A stretch of DNA of 64,000 nucleotides from Bacteroidales bacterium (GTDB lineage Bacteria > Bacteroidota > Bacteroidia > Bacteroidales > P3): NCBI GenBank assembly GCA_017618625.1, contig JAFZTV010000004.1, forward strand, positions 1 to 64,000. Reading direction: 5' to 3'. Shown in pieces: positions 15,889 through 24,547 of the stretch. The translations under genes and the position numbers were made by a program. The notes beneath the pieces were generated by a model, which was not told the origin of the DNA, did not search any database, and saw only the letters and a program-made list of their open reading frames with translations. Positions within the stretch are counted from its first letter, which is position 1; each line of letters opens with the position of its first letter.

Positions 15889-17345
15889 TGAAGAAGCTAG
15901 ACCTGCACATACTGCGCTCGTTCATCGGGCCGCTGCTGCTGACCTTCAGCATAGCGGTGTTCGTGTTGCTGATGCAGTTTGTGTGGAAGTATATCGACGA
16001 CATGGTGGGCAAAGGGCTGAGTGTGGGCGTAATAGCGGAGCTGCTGTTCTACGCCTCGGCGACATTTGTGCCCATGGCGTTGCCGATAGCGGTGCTGTTT
16101 GCCTCGATAATGACGATGGGTAACTTCGGGGAGAAGTATGAGCTGATAGCCATGAAAGCCGGCGGCATATCGCTTAGGCGAGCCATGATGCCGATGGCGC
16201 TGGTGGTGACGCTGCTCACGGGCGTGGCGTTCTATTTTGCCAACAACGTGCTTCCGGCAGCGACGCTACGGTACAGGATGACGCTGTATGATGTGACACG
16301 AAAGAAGCCGGCGGTGAACATACGCCCCAGCGAGTACTACAGCGAGATTGAGGGCTATGTGATTCGCATAAACGAGAAAGACCCCGAGACGGGGATGCTG
16401 AAAGACATCATCATATACGACCACACGAAGCAGCCAGGCCAGTCGTCGCTGATAGTGGCCGACGGAGGCACTATGCAAACCAGCGCAGACGGGCAATACC
16501 TGCTGTTCACGCTGTATAACGGACACTCGTACACCGAGGAGATGGACGGAGAGAACAGAGAGTCGCGGCCATTTACATCGGTAGATTTCAAGGAGCAGGT
16601 GCTGACATTCGACCTGTCGTCGTTCGCTTTCGACAAGTCGGACAAGGAGAGCTTCCGCTCCAACTGCCAGATGATGAACGTGAGGCAGCTGGATTCGACA
16701 ACGCGGCAGATAAAGAAAGATACGAAGAAAAAATATGAGGACTTCACGGCATCGACAATATCGAAGATGTCGCTATATCAACACTACAAACAGCTGAAAG
16801 AAAAAGAGGGAAAGCCGGTGGCGAAGGCATCGCCGTTCGACTACAACAAATCGATAGCGGAGCTGGGGAAACTGGAACGATCCAAGGTGAGGAACCGAGC
16901 GCGTGCGATAGGCGACCAGATAGCAAGCGACTACAAGGTATATTCGCAGGTGATGAAGTCGGACAGCGAATATCTGGCGCGTCACTATGTGGTCTGGTAC
17001 CGCAAATATACTTTCTCGATAGCCTGCATAGTGCTGTTTCTTGTAGGGGCACCGTTCGGGTCGATAGTACGCAAGGGAGGATTGGGGATGCCGCTGGTGG
17101 CGTCGGTGCTGTTCTTTGTGCTGTATTATGTAATAGACATGATAGACGAGAAATCGGTGCGCGGCGGCGCGATGGATGAGTGGGGTATGTGGGTAGCGAC
17201 GCTGGTATTCATACCGATAGGAATCTTCCTGACGGTGTATGCGACGACAGATTCGTCACCGAGCAACCTGCGGTGGTATATAAAACTGCGAGAGAAACTG
17301 AGCAGACGGCGTAAAAAGACCACAGACAAGTCAGACAAGGCCTAA
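15888..17345 (+). CDS. LptF/LptG-family permease
   Basis: A 485-aa inner-membrane protein of the YjgP/YjgQ family, one half of the LptB2FG transporter that extracts lipopolysaccharide from the inner membrane. There are three N-terminal membrane segments (about 15-35, 55-80, 100-125), a periplasmic domain (about 130-350) and three C-terminal segments (about 370-455). Bacteroidota encode more than one member, and I cannot tell LptF from LptG here. Its start overlaps the rseP stop. Confidence 0.88.
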   Translation: MKKLDLHILRSFIGPLLLTFSIAVFVLLMQFVWKYIDDMVGKGLSVGVIAELLFYASATFVPMALPIAVLFASIMTMGNFGEKYELIAMKAGGISLRRAMMPMALVVTLLTGVAFYFANNVLPAATLRYRMTLYDVTRKKPAVNIRPSEYYSEIEGYVIRINEKDPETGMLKDIIIYDHTKQPGQSSLIVADGGTMQTSADGQYLLFTLYNGHSYTEEMDGENRESRPFTSVDFKEQVLTFDLSSFAFDKSDKESFRSNCQMMNVRQLDSTTRQIKKDTKKKYEDFTASTISKMSLYQHYKQLKEKEGKPVAKASPFDYNKSIAELGKLERSKVRNRARAIGDQIASDYKVYSQVMKSDSEYLARHYVVWYRKYTFSIACIVLFLVGAPFGSIVRKGGLGMPLVASVLFFVLYYVIDMIDEKSVRGGAMDEWGMWVATLVFIPIGIFLTVYATTDSSPSNLRWYIKLREKLSRRRKKTTDKSDKA

Positions 17346-17463
17346 ATAGATGGTGCGTCAAGATGCATGAAGCCGGATTTACTGTAGAACTGATATACGA
17401 CGAAAATGCAAAAACATATCATTGCAAGGCTTCACGGTAAGGTGTAACAAAGATACCAAAGCC

Positions 17464-17663
17464 ATGAAAAAAGGTTTGATATTGCTGCTGATAGTCACTT
17501 TTGCCGGCTTTGCGCGGGCTCAGGGAGAGTGGTATGGTTCTCGCCCGAGAGCCTTGAGTCTTTTCTCATATATCTGACTATTCATTTTGTATTCATACTG
17601 TTGCTGGTTGTTTATTTGATATGCGAATGCGTAATTTATGGCCGCAAGCATAAAAAGAATTAG
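17464..17663 (+). pseudogene. Probable frameshifted small membrane-protein gene
   Basis: An ATG at 17464 opens a 37-codon frame with a clear signal peptide (ends in FARAQG) that stops at 17575. Another frame continues from about 17530 with WFSPESLESF, a hydrophobic segment (IHFVFILLLVVYLICECV) and a Lys/Arg-rich tail ending at 17663. Joining the two by one shifted base near 17535-17545 gives a small exported single-pass protein of about 66 aa. It may be a real mutation or a sequencing error. The rest of the gap 17346-17726 shows nothing else. Confidence 0.4.
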
Positions 17664-17726
17664 CAGAGCAGCCATCTACGGTTTGCAGCCATTGAGACAT
17701 TTTGACATGATATCGAAAACGTCCGA

Positions 17727-18374
17727 ATGAAACGCAGCTACCTGTTTATCATCCTTATTCTAACGATGCTCGTTTGTGCATGCACATCACACAAAGAAAG
17801 CGAACGGAGCGACGACAGAAACGTGTATGTGCACTATCTGAACGAATATTGGGCTAGCGGGGAGGTCGCCAACATTGACTCGGCGATGAAATACAATGCC
17901 TATCTGTTGAAGACAGACTCAGCGAATATTGCGGATTATCTTTATCGGATTCAAATGCTGGATATATGCGGACAGTACGATTCGGTGCTTGCCGTTATAA
18001 ACACTATCCCACAAGAAATGGTGGCAGGGGTGCCAGAATACAAGGCATGTCTGCGGTTGAAATGCAAGGCGGTTATGGCACACGAAGCGAAAGACACGAT
18101 GAATTATAGGCAATATCTGGACAGCATTATCGGCATTTGGGAGCCGGCCCTGTCGGATTCGATAGCCAAATGCGACAGCTTGTTTGCCAGGCCTATAGAC
18201 AGCATCCCGAGTCATCTGCTGCATTTGTATGCTGACTACTATGAGGTGGTTCGTCTTTTGGCGGGGAAGGATTTGGTTGAGCGGATACTGACGGACAAGA
18301 AAAAGCAGTTCAACTGGAACAGCGCGACGTATGAGCAGGTAAAACCCGGGGATGGCGAGCCGACACTGCCATGA
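17727..18374 (+). CDS. Lipoprotein of unknown function
   Basis: A 215-aa protein with a lipoprotein signal (hydrophobic stretch 4-18, lipobox ending near Cys 20 in VCACTS). The mature part is largely helical, with pairs of helices rich in Tyr and Asp that recall TPR units (about 30-110). No known domain is recognised. It overlaps the next lipoprotein gene by four bases (ATGA), so the two are an operon. The third lipoprotein follows after about 60 bp. Confidence 0.75.
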   Translation: MKRSYLFIILILTMLVCACTSHKESERSDDRNVYVHYLNEYWASGEVANIDSAMKYNAYLLKTDSANIADYLYRIQMLDICGQYDSVLAVINTIPQEMVAGVPEYKACLRLKCKAVMAHEAKDTMNYRQYLDSIIGIWEPALSDSIAKCDSLFARPIDSIPSHLLHLYADYYEVVRLLAGKDLVERILTDKKKQFNWNSATYEQVKPGDGEPTLP

Positions 18375-19129
18375 GAAAGTCTAATCGCATGATTCGAACG
18401 ACTTATATGAACACCTGTAAAACATTTATCATTTTGGCAGTCGGCGGCCTGTTGTGGTCGTGCAATTGCAGTAAGCAGCCCGATATGATGAAATCGGAAA
18501 GGACGGAATGGTTTTTGAATGAATTGGCACTTGGTTACTGGGATTTAAACTACAAGTTCCCGGCGTCGTATCTGCAGGCCCGCGATACAGCGGCGTGGTT
18601 CTTCGGTCAATACAGAGCGGAAGACAGCATGCTGCTGCACGCTTCGGAGATTAAATACATAAACTACGATACAGCTTTGCTAATCACGTATAGGGGTGAC
18701 ACATTAGCGCTGGTACAGCTTCCATGTTCATGTGAGTGGACCGACGAGATTCCGTTTGGTCCCCGCGCATACGACAGCGGAGACAACATTATTCTGAATG
18801 ATTTTATTCAGGTAGGAGAGAACAGCTATCAAGAACATCTAACATACGATCTAATAAACAGCATTTTTCCTGACGTAGAAAGTAGGATGAATAGGATAGG
18901 GTATGTGAAAAGAGGTGATGATGAAAGAGAAGATCCACAGTATCTGCTGGTAGAATTCGAGTTGGAGAAAGAGACAATACAACTGATAAAGGTTTGTGAC
19001 AAGTATAAAGTTTATTTTTATGACGAGTATGCGGACATTCTGAAAGAAGCTTTGTCGGAATACTGCAAAAACAACAATGTATCGAGACTGCTTACACCGG
19101 TTGACGTATATGAAAGACCGATGGAATAA
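18371..19129 (+). CDS. Lipoprotein of unknown function
   Basis: A 252-aa lipoprotein if the overlapping ATG at 18371 is used. A start at 18407 gives a cleaner signal sequence (MNTCKTFIILAVGGLLWSC), leaving about 240 aa. The lipobox is LLWSC. The mature part has no recognised domain; it is acidic and alternates short strands and helices. It overlaps the preceding lipoprotein gene at ATGA, so it is translationally coupled to it. Confidence 0.7.
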   Translation: MRKSNRMIRTTYMNTCKTFIILAVGGLLWSCNCSKQPDMMKSERTEWFLNELALGYWDLNYKFPASYLQARDTAAWFFGQYRAEDSMLLHASEIKYINYDTALLITYRGDTLALVQLPCSCEWTDEIPFGPRAYDSGDNIILNDFIQVGENSYQEHLTYDLINSIFPDVESRMNRIGYVKRGDDEREDPQYLLVEFELEKETIQLIKVCDKYKVYFYDEYADILKEALSEYCKNNNVSRLLTPVDVYERPME

Positions 19130-19188
19130 TATGAATATGAGCCAATATATGGATGACTAAATATTTACCGTAGAGTAAGACTCTGAAA

Positions 19189-19854
19189 ATGTTGGGAAAG
19201 AACACAATACAAATAACGGCCATTGTCCTAATCACGAGCTGCATGCTCTCGTGCGGCACAACGAATAGGCAACAGAAGTCGGACAGGTATGGTAAGATTG
19301 AGGGTTATGTGTTTCTGCGTGAACAATATCCGCAGACGATGCTGAACGAGGTGCTGGGAGACGGGCGACGAGATTCAACATACGCATTCATCTTTGTGCC
19401 GTCGAAATATGTTGTGCCCCAGCTCGATATGAACCCTATGGACATCATTGTAAACTATGACAACGGCACCACCCTTTTTCTTCTCAACTACCCTTTCAGA
19501 GACAATCCGCAGCTGGTTGAATACGCGGAACAGTCTGGTTGCAAAGGGTTCATGGAGAGCCTTGTTTGGGAGTTCAACGACACATTGGCGGCATTGGTGC
19601 TGAAACCCTCAATGGAATCAAACTATATCCCGCCCGACAAAGAGTGCGCCGGACAGTCGCAGGGTTTGTGCTGGCGATATATCAGAAAAGAGTTTGTGAC
19701 ATACGGATATAAGGCAGTGCCGGAATCGGAGCGGGAATATTGGGACGCGGTGATAGAGAAATGGTACTTGTCGCACGAGCCGGTGTCGCAGAAAAAACTT
19801 TCAAGCCTTCGCTTCGGGGGACTGAAGGGTATAACTAGAGGAGGAAGAAGGTGA
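19189..19854 (+). CDS. Lipoprotein of unknown function
   Basis: A 221-aa protein with a lipoprotein signal (hydrophobic stretch 9-18, lipobox CMLSC near residue 22). No domain is recognised in the mature region, which contains several aromatic-rich strands and ends in a Gly/Arg-rich tail (GGLKGITRGGRR). It is the last gene before a 494-bp gene-free gap filled by an 11-bp repeat array. Confidence 0.7.
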   Translation: MLGKNTIQITAIVLITSCMLSCGTTNRQQKSDRYGKIEGYVFLREQYPQTMLNEVLGDGRRDSTYAFIFVPSKYVVPQLDMNPMDIIVNYDNGTTLFLLNYPFRDNPQLVEYAEQSGCKGFMESLVWEFNDTLAALVLKPSMESNYIPPDKECAGQSQGLCWRYIRKEFVTYGYKAVPESEREYWDAVIEKWYLSHEPVSQKKLSSLRFGGLKGITRGGRR

Positions 19855-19905
19855 TTCGTCACTGATTTGTCTTAGGTTCGTCCCTGGGTTGGTTTTTGGG
19901 GCTCC

Positions 19906-20216
19906 TAGTTGCGTAGTAGATTTCTCTTAGTTGCGACCTAGATTTCTCCTAGGTGTGTCCTACATTTGTCTTAGTATTTTCCTAGATTTCTCTTAGCATA
20001 GTCTTACTTTTGTAGCACTTGTTAAGCACTTTTGGAGCACCTAGAGAGCAGGTAGAAAGGAGGCAGAGAGGACTTGTGGCCTAGGCGGCGGTATGTGAGG
20101 GCTATGTTTTGTCTATGTGTTCTCTATGTTCTGTCTATGTTTTTTCTATGCCGGCTCTATGTTTTGTCCAGGGTTGGACTATGGTAGGGCTATGATTTTT
20201 ATAGGCTTTTTATAGG
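19906..20216. repeat. 11-bp degenerate array upstream of the tRNA-Lys pair
   Basis: A striking array of about 28 units with an 11-bp period. TAG or TAC starts at 19906, 19917, 19928, 19939, 19950, 19961, 19972, 19983, 19994 and 20005. AGCAC, then AGCAG, AGGAG and AGGAC, occur at 20014, 20025, 20036, 20047, 20058 and 20069. CTATG-type words occur at 20091 (GTATG), 20102, 20113, 20124, 20135, 20146, 20157, 20168 (CCAGG), 20179 and 20190. The words change in blocks while the spacing holds. No gene is present. Confidence 0.92.
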
Positions 20217-20323
20217 GCGGTGTGGCGGCTGCGGAGCGCGGCGAGGGGTGTGGGAAAGAGATGGGTCGGGGAGAAAAATGAACTATTTTGAATGTTTTTT
20301 TCGGCGGAGTGGAAAAAAGTTTG

Positions 20324-20331
20324 TACTTTTG
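20324..20331 (+). promoter_or_regulatory. Promoter of the tRNA-Lys genes (-7 box)
   Basis: TACTTTTG matches TAnnTTTG and stands 18 bp before the first tRNA. A stretch AATGTTTTTTTCGG upstream resembles part of the 31-bp element found before two protein genes. Confidence 0.6.
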
Positions 20332-20348
20332 CAAACTCAAATCGGGGC

Positions 20349-20421
20349 GACTAAGTAGCTCAGCAGGTAGAGCACATCCCTTTTAAGGATGGGGTCCTGG
20401 GTTCGAATCCCAGCTTAGTCA
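20349..20421 (+). tRNA. tRNA-Lys (TTT), copy 1
   Basis: A full cloverleaf: GACTAAG pairs with CTTAGTC, the anticodon loop CTTTTAA carries TTT, and the T-arm GGTTCGAATCC is normal. CCA is not encoded. An identical copy follows 41 bp downstream. Confidence 0.95.
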
Positions 20422-20462
20422 CAAGGAAAAACAAGGGACAAAAACGCAATGCTTTTAGCGGC

Positions 20463-20535
20463 GACTAAGTAGCTCAGCAGGTAGAGCACATCCCTTTTAA
20501 GGATGGGGTCCTGGGTTCGAATCCCAGCTTAGTCA
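20463..20535 (+). tRNA. tRNA-Lys (TTT), copy 2
   Basis: The sequence is identical to the first copy over its whole length. The spacer holds no promoter, so both are probably made as one transcript that ends at the terminator just downstream. Confidence 0.95.
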
Positions 20536-20546
20536 CAAACCAGAGG

Positions 20547-20576
20547 AACCGGAGGTGAAAACGTCCGGTTTTTTTT
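20547..20576 (+). terminator. Terminator after the tRNA-Lys pair
   Basis: Stem AACCGGA / TCCGGTT (20547-20553 and 20564-20570) plus a run of T to 20576. The ATG of the next gene begins at 20577, directly after the T-run. Confidence 0.8.
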
Positions 20577-22424
20577 ATGGCGGAAGTCTTAAAGAATCAA
20601 AGAGTGTCACGTCTGAGGGTCATAATCATCGTTGCCATGATAGGGCTTCTGCCCCTGGCGGGGTATGGTCAGCAGTCGAACGAGCAGCTGGCGCAGTATT
20701 ATTTCAACAACGGGGAGTTCAGGCAGGCGATAGAAATGGCTGAACCGCTGTATAAGAAGACGGCAAACAAGTACTACTACCAGATGCTGTACCGCTCGTA
20801 TATGTCGCTTGAGAACTACAAAGAGGCGGAACGGCTGGTGGAGGGGAGGATGAAGAAGGCGCCGGCGGAGCTGTACCTGTATGTGGATTTGGGCAAGATA
20901 GCGGCGGCGAAGAAGGATGCGAAGCGGAAGCAGAAGGCCTACGAAGAGGCGCTGGGCAAGATGAAATACGACCAGCGTCAGATTACGGAGCTGGTGGATG
21001 CGTTTGTGGCGGCGAACGAATATGAGTATGCGGCGAAGTGCTATCTGAAAGCCAGGGAGATTACGAAGAACAAATTCCTATATATCAACGAGCTGGCATC
21101 GATATACGCGACCACGGGCAACTATGAGGCGATGACGCAGGAGTATCTGGACCTGCTGGAGAGCTCGCCGGGGTCGATACACTCGGTGCAGGTGTCGCTG
21201 CAACGAAACCTGAGCCAGGCGACGGGGACGGAGCTGGCAGACGGCCTGAGACGGGCGCTGGTGGGGAAGATACAGAAGGAACCGTCGAACCAGACGTGGC
21301 TGCAGATGATGATATGGTTCTCGCTACAAGAGAAGGACTTCGAGTTCGCGATGACGCAGGCGAAGGCGGTGGACGCACGCTTTCCGGAGAGTGGCGGAGA
21401 CTGGGTGATAAAGGTGGCGGAGATAGCGAAAAGCAACGGGAACTACGAGGTGGCGGAGCAGGGATACACACACATACTGAAAAAGGGGAGTGAGGGACCA
21501 CTGTATCATACCGCACGCGTAGGGTTGCTGGACGTGAAGTGGCTGAAGGTGGACAAGAACTACTCGATGGCGCCAAAAGAATACAAGGCACTGAAGGGGG
21601 ACTATGAGAAGGCGATAGAGGAGCTTGGGAAGAACGAGGAGACGCTGCCGCTGATGCGGAACTACGCGCAACTGACGGCATACTACGGCAACGAGGTGCA
21701 GATGGCAGCGGACATGCTGTATGACGCACTGGAGATACCGAAACTGCCGCAAGGGCTGGCCGGAGAGGTGAAGCTGGAACTGGGGGACCTGCTGCTGTTT
21801 GCCGGCGAGGTGTGGGACGCGTCGCTGATGTATATGCAGGTGGAGAAAGCGAACAAGAACGACATGATTGGAGCTCAAGCTAAACTCCGAAACGCACGTC
21901 TGTCATATTTCACCCATGAGTTTGAATGGGCGAAGTCGCAACTGGACGTGCTGCGCGGCGCGACGAGCAAGCTGATAGCCAACGACGCAATGGAGCTTTC
22001 GCTGCTGATAAGCGACAACATGGAGGACGACAGCAGCTACACAATGCTGGAACTGTATGCGGCGGCAGACCTGATGCTGTACCGCAATATGCTGGATTCG
22101 GCGTGGGAGGCGTTTGACAACATTGAACACAGGAGCCTCTCCCACCCTATACTGGACGACGTGCTGATGCAGAAGGCGAAAATAAGGATGAAGCAGGGAC
22201 GCTACAACGAGGCCGACGAACTGCTTGAGAAACTGGTGGATTTCTACGGGGATGGACTGCTGGCAGACGACGCACTGATGATGTCGGCCGAGCTGAACGA
22301 GAAGCAGCTGGGCAACAAAGGTCGCGCCAAAGAGAAGTATGAGAAGATACTGCTGGACCACCCGACAAGCCTATACACCGAGGTGGCCAGGAAGCGCTAT
22401 GACGCACTGAAGAAAGAGAATTAA
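20577..22424 (+). CDS. Tetratricopeptide-repeat protein, exported
   Basis: A 615-aa TPR protein. A signal peptide (hydrophobic residues about 14-30, ending in GYGQQ) sends it to the periplasm or outer membrane. At least ten helix pairs of TPR type fill the rest, for example AQYYFNNGEFRQAIEMAEPLY near 38-58 and ADELLEKLVDFYGD near the end. Such proteins scaffold cell-envelope complexes, but no specific role can be read. The start directly at the preceding terminator is unusual; if real, it needs read-through or an undetected promoter. The gene ends next to a convergent polysaccharide gene. Confidence 0.75.
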   Translation: MAEVLKNQRVSRLRVIIIVAMIGLLPLAGYGQQSNEQLAQYYFNNGEFRQAIEMAEPLYKKTANKYYYQMLYRSYMSLENYKEAERLVEGRMKKAPAELYLYVDLGKIAAAKKDAKRKQKAYEEALGKMKYDQRQITELVDAFVAANEYEYAAKCYLKAREITKNKFLYINELASIYATTGNYEAMTQEYLDLLESSPGSIHSVQVSLQRNLSQATGTELADGLRRALVGKIQKEPSNQTWLQMMIWFSLQEKDFEFAMTQAKAVDARFPESGGDWVIKVAEIAKSNGNYEVAEQGYTHILKKGSEGPLYHTARVGLLDVKWLKVDKNYSMAPKEYKALKGDYEKAIEELGKNEETLPLMRNYAQLTAYYGNEVQMAADMLYDALEIPKLPQGLAGEVKLELGDLLLFAGEVWDASLMYMQVEKANKNDMIGAQAKLRNARLSYFTHEFEWAKSQLDVLRGATSKLIANDAMELSLLISDNMEDDSSYTMLELYAAADLMLYRNMLDSAWEAFDNIEHRSLSHPILDDVLMQKAKIRMKQGRYNEADELLEKLVDFYGDGLLADDALMMSAELNEKQLGNKGRAKEKYEKILLDHPTSLYTEVARKRYDALKKEN

Positions 22425-23657
22425 TCAGGACTTCTCTTTACTCGCTTTGGCAAGACATGGCAAAATACCCATAAAAAGACAAAAGAAATACAAACCCATC
22501 TGACGCTCCAATATGGACTCCGTGAGCGCACAGACAATGATTATTACAACAAAAACAAGTTGAAGATAATTTCTGTCTCGAACAGCCTGTATAAATGGCA
22601 GGACCAACATTATGAGTAACAAAACTAACCCTATGATACCTGTAGCCATAAGTGTGTCCATAAATTGATTGTGAGGAGATACAACATTACTATTAGGGAT
22701 TTCCTTATCGTACTCTTTCGACAGTTGGTCTACAACATCGCCAGCACCAACTCCCCCAATAGGGTTCTGCTTTATTACACTTAAATTCGCATTCATTATG
22801 GAATAACGGCTATCGGAATGCTGCGAGTCAAGAATGATTTGGGAAATATTTGTAAAACGCTGTGTCATCAATGGCGCAGCCTTAACCAAAACTAATGCCC
22901 CTATCGCAAAAAAAAAGATTACCATAAACCCAACGAGAAACCTCCTATAGACCAATATCTGATGGACAATGGCAAAAAGCAGAAAGATGGTCAAAAGCAG
23001 AAATCCCATACGGGCCTGAATAAAGAAAATATAGGTAGCAAGTATTATTATGGCCAACAAAAGTAGACACGCCTTTCTCCACGTTCGAACAGTTACAAGT
23101 CTTGAATAAAGGAAGGCTATGGAAAGAAGAATGTACATGGAAAGGTAACTATGATGCATCGAGTCGAAATGACCGCCAATAATAAGTTGAATGTCATGGT
23201 GGACAAAAAAGAATCCTCTGATGGCCAATACGAGAAAAACAAAGAAACGAATAATCAGGGCTACGGACATAGCATAAAGAACTGTGACAACATGAGCTTT
23301 ACGCATGTATGTCAAATCAGAAAGCAAAAAAAACAATGCCATGCAGATAAGTGTTAAATGTCGTTCAAGAGACGTAAGACCTTTAGGGATATTGTCAGTG
23401 TATAGGAGGCTGACAGCATACATGGATACAAACCCTAAGGCAGCAACCCAAGACGCAATGTCTATACGAGAGAGGGAAGGATTCCCAACATGATGCGTAA
23501 CGAGAGATTTAAGGACAAGATTTGCAAGCAAAAGAAATGAAACAATAACAGACAGCCGCCACCACACAGGAATAGTGATAGCCATGAGAATTAGTAGGGC
23601 CTGCTCTAAACGCTCATAATATTTCAAATGCTTGTATTTATCGAGAATCGTAATCAT
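22425..23657 (-). CDS. O-antigen ligase/polymerase family membrane protein
   Basis: A 410-aa inner-membrane protein with about ten to twelve hydrophobic segments and a long periplasmic loop (about 255-320) characteristic of the WaaL/Wzy_C family. It joins glycan chains to lipid A-core or polymerises repeat units. It stands first in, but divergent from, the polysaccharide cluster, and shares a regulatory gap with the Wzz-like gene. The loop contains NANLSVIKQNPIGGVGAGDV and the conserved Asn/His region SPHNQFMDTL seen in ligases. Ligase is favoured because a separate Wzy-like gene exists at 24544. Confidence 0.8.
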   Translation of the reverse strand: MITILDKYKHLKYYERLEQALLILMAITIPVWWRLSVIVSFLLLANLVLKSLVTHHVGNPSLSRIDIASWVAALGFVSMYAVSLLYTDNIPKGLTSLERHLTLICMALFFLLSDLTYMRKAHVVTVLYAMSVALIIRFFVFLVLAIRGFFFVHHDIQLIIGGHFDSMHHSYLSMYILLSIAFLYSRLVTVRTWRKACLLLLAIIILATYIFFIQARMGFLLLTIFLLFAIVHQILVYRRFLVGFMVIFFFAIGALVLVKAAPLMTQRFTNISQIILDSQHSDSRYSIMNANLSVIKQNPIGGVGAGDVVDQLSKEYDKEIPNSNVVSPHNQFMDTLMATGIIGLVLLLIMLVLPFIQAVRDRNYLQLVFVVIIIVCALTESILERQMGLYFFCLFMGILPCLAKASKEKS

Positions 23658-23743
23658 TAGAATAAAAGTTAATACTATAAAAGTTGTTTTACAATCTATT
23701 AATTAGTTGACAATGTATTCTGTTTTCATTGTTGTACAATTTG

Positions 23744-23751
23744 CAAATATA
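23744..23751 (-). promoter_or_regulatory. Promoter of the ligase gene (-7 box)
   Basis: The minus strand reads TATATTTG, matching TAnnTTTG, about 85 bp upstream of the ATG. A perfect palindrome lies immediately upstream of it. Confidence 0.55.
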
Positions 23752-23767
23752 AACGATTAAATCGTTT
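23751..23767. promoter_or_regulatory. 17-bp perfect palindrome between divergent promoters
   Basis: AAACGATT-A-AATCGTTT is a perfect inverted repeat lying between the ligase promoter (minus) and the Wzz promoter (plus). It is a candidate operator for one regulator acting on both directions. Confidence 0.55.
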
Positions 23768-23804
23768 TATAACGTATCTGGGGTGATTATAGGCAAATTG
23801 TTAG

Positions 23805-23812
23805 TACTTTTG
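23805..23812 (+). promoter_or_regulatory. Promoter of the Wzz-like gene (-7 box)
   Basis: TACTTTTG matches TAnnTTTG. It sits inside the longest possible reading frame of the gene, which starts with GTG at 23783, so translation must begin downstream at 23828. Confidence 0.65.
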
Positions 23813-23827
23813 CAAAAACAAACAACG

Positions 23828-24547
23828 ATGATGAAGTACTTAAAAAAAGTATGGAATTACAAATACTACCTACTCGCCGCCATCCTTTTAAGCGGGGTTA
23901 TAACCACGATAGCAATATCCAAACGCTATATACCACAAAGATATGAAGCCAAAGTAGAGTTTCGTTTAAACAGCAAACTGACTTCGGGCATATTGACCGA
24001 GAAAGGTGAAGAACTATTTTTTAACGTCATATCATTTAGACGTCAGCTACAAGAAAGCGGAGAAACGCTAGCCGCTGCCACAGAGAATAGCCAAGTAATC
24101 GTCACGATTGACGGGAGCAACAAATTTACCATACTTACCCGTAGTTCAAAGCCAGAGAACGCATACGATATCACCACAACACTGTTTGACATAAGCAAAG
24201 ACAGCATACTTTCATTTACAGAACGCACACCCTATGGACATCACTATGTGAACCTATTAGAAAAGGGGCTAGAAGTATACAAAAAATGCCTTATGGCAGA
24301 TTCTGGAATGACAGCTAAAACTCAACTAATAGAGGATGCCTATAAATGCTGCATGGACACAGTGAGATCCAACCTACAAGGTTTTGAGCCGACAGAAAAT
24401 CCATTATACATTCTTTACAAGACACCACGGGAAGATGTTAGAAAATCAATATCCCCCGTCTGGTATATACTCCTTTCAATGGCGGCGGCGATGGCGGCAG
24501 GACTGCTGGTGATATTGATGTACGAAAAAAGGAGCAACAACCGATGA
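23828..24547 (+). CDS. Wzz-like chain-length determinant protein
   Basis: A 239-aa inner-membrane protein with two membrane segments (about 14-32 and 215-232) bracketing a periplasmic helical domain, the Wzz/polysaccharide copolymerase arrangement. It sets glycan chain length. There is no tyrosine-kinase domain. The start is placed at ATG 23828 because a promoter box lies inside the longer frame from GTG 23783. The stop overlaps the next start at ATGA. Confidence 0.8.
   Translation: MMKYLKKVWNYKYYLLAAILLSGVITTIAISKRYIPQRYEAKVEFRLNSKLTSGILTEKGEELFFNVISFRRQLQESGETLAAATENSQVIVTIDGSNKFTILTRSSKPENAYDITTTLFDISKDSILSFTERTPYGHHYVNLLEKGLEVYKKCLMADSGMTAKTQLIEDAYKCCMDTVRSNLQGFEPTENPLYILYKTPREDVRKSISPVWYILLSMAAAMAAGLLVILMYEKRSNNR

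Noticed and set aside
19906..20216. CRISPR array
   Set aside because: Units are 11 bp and drift in sequence, with no constant repeat, no unique spacers and no cas genes nearby.
23783..24547. GTG start at 23783 for the Wzz-like protein
   Set aside because: The promoter -7 box TACTTTTG lies inside that extension, so translation must start downstream at 23828.
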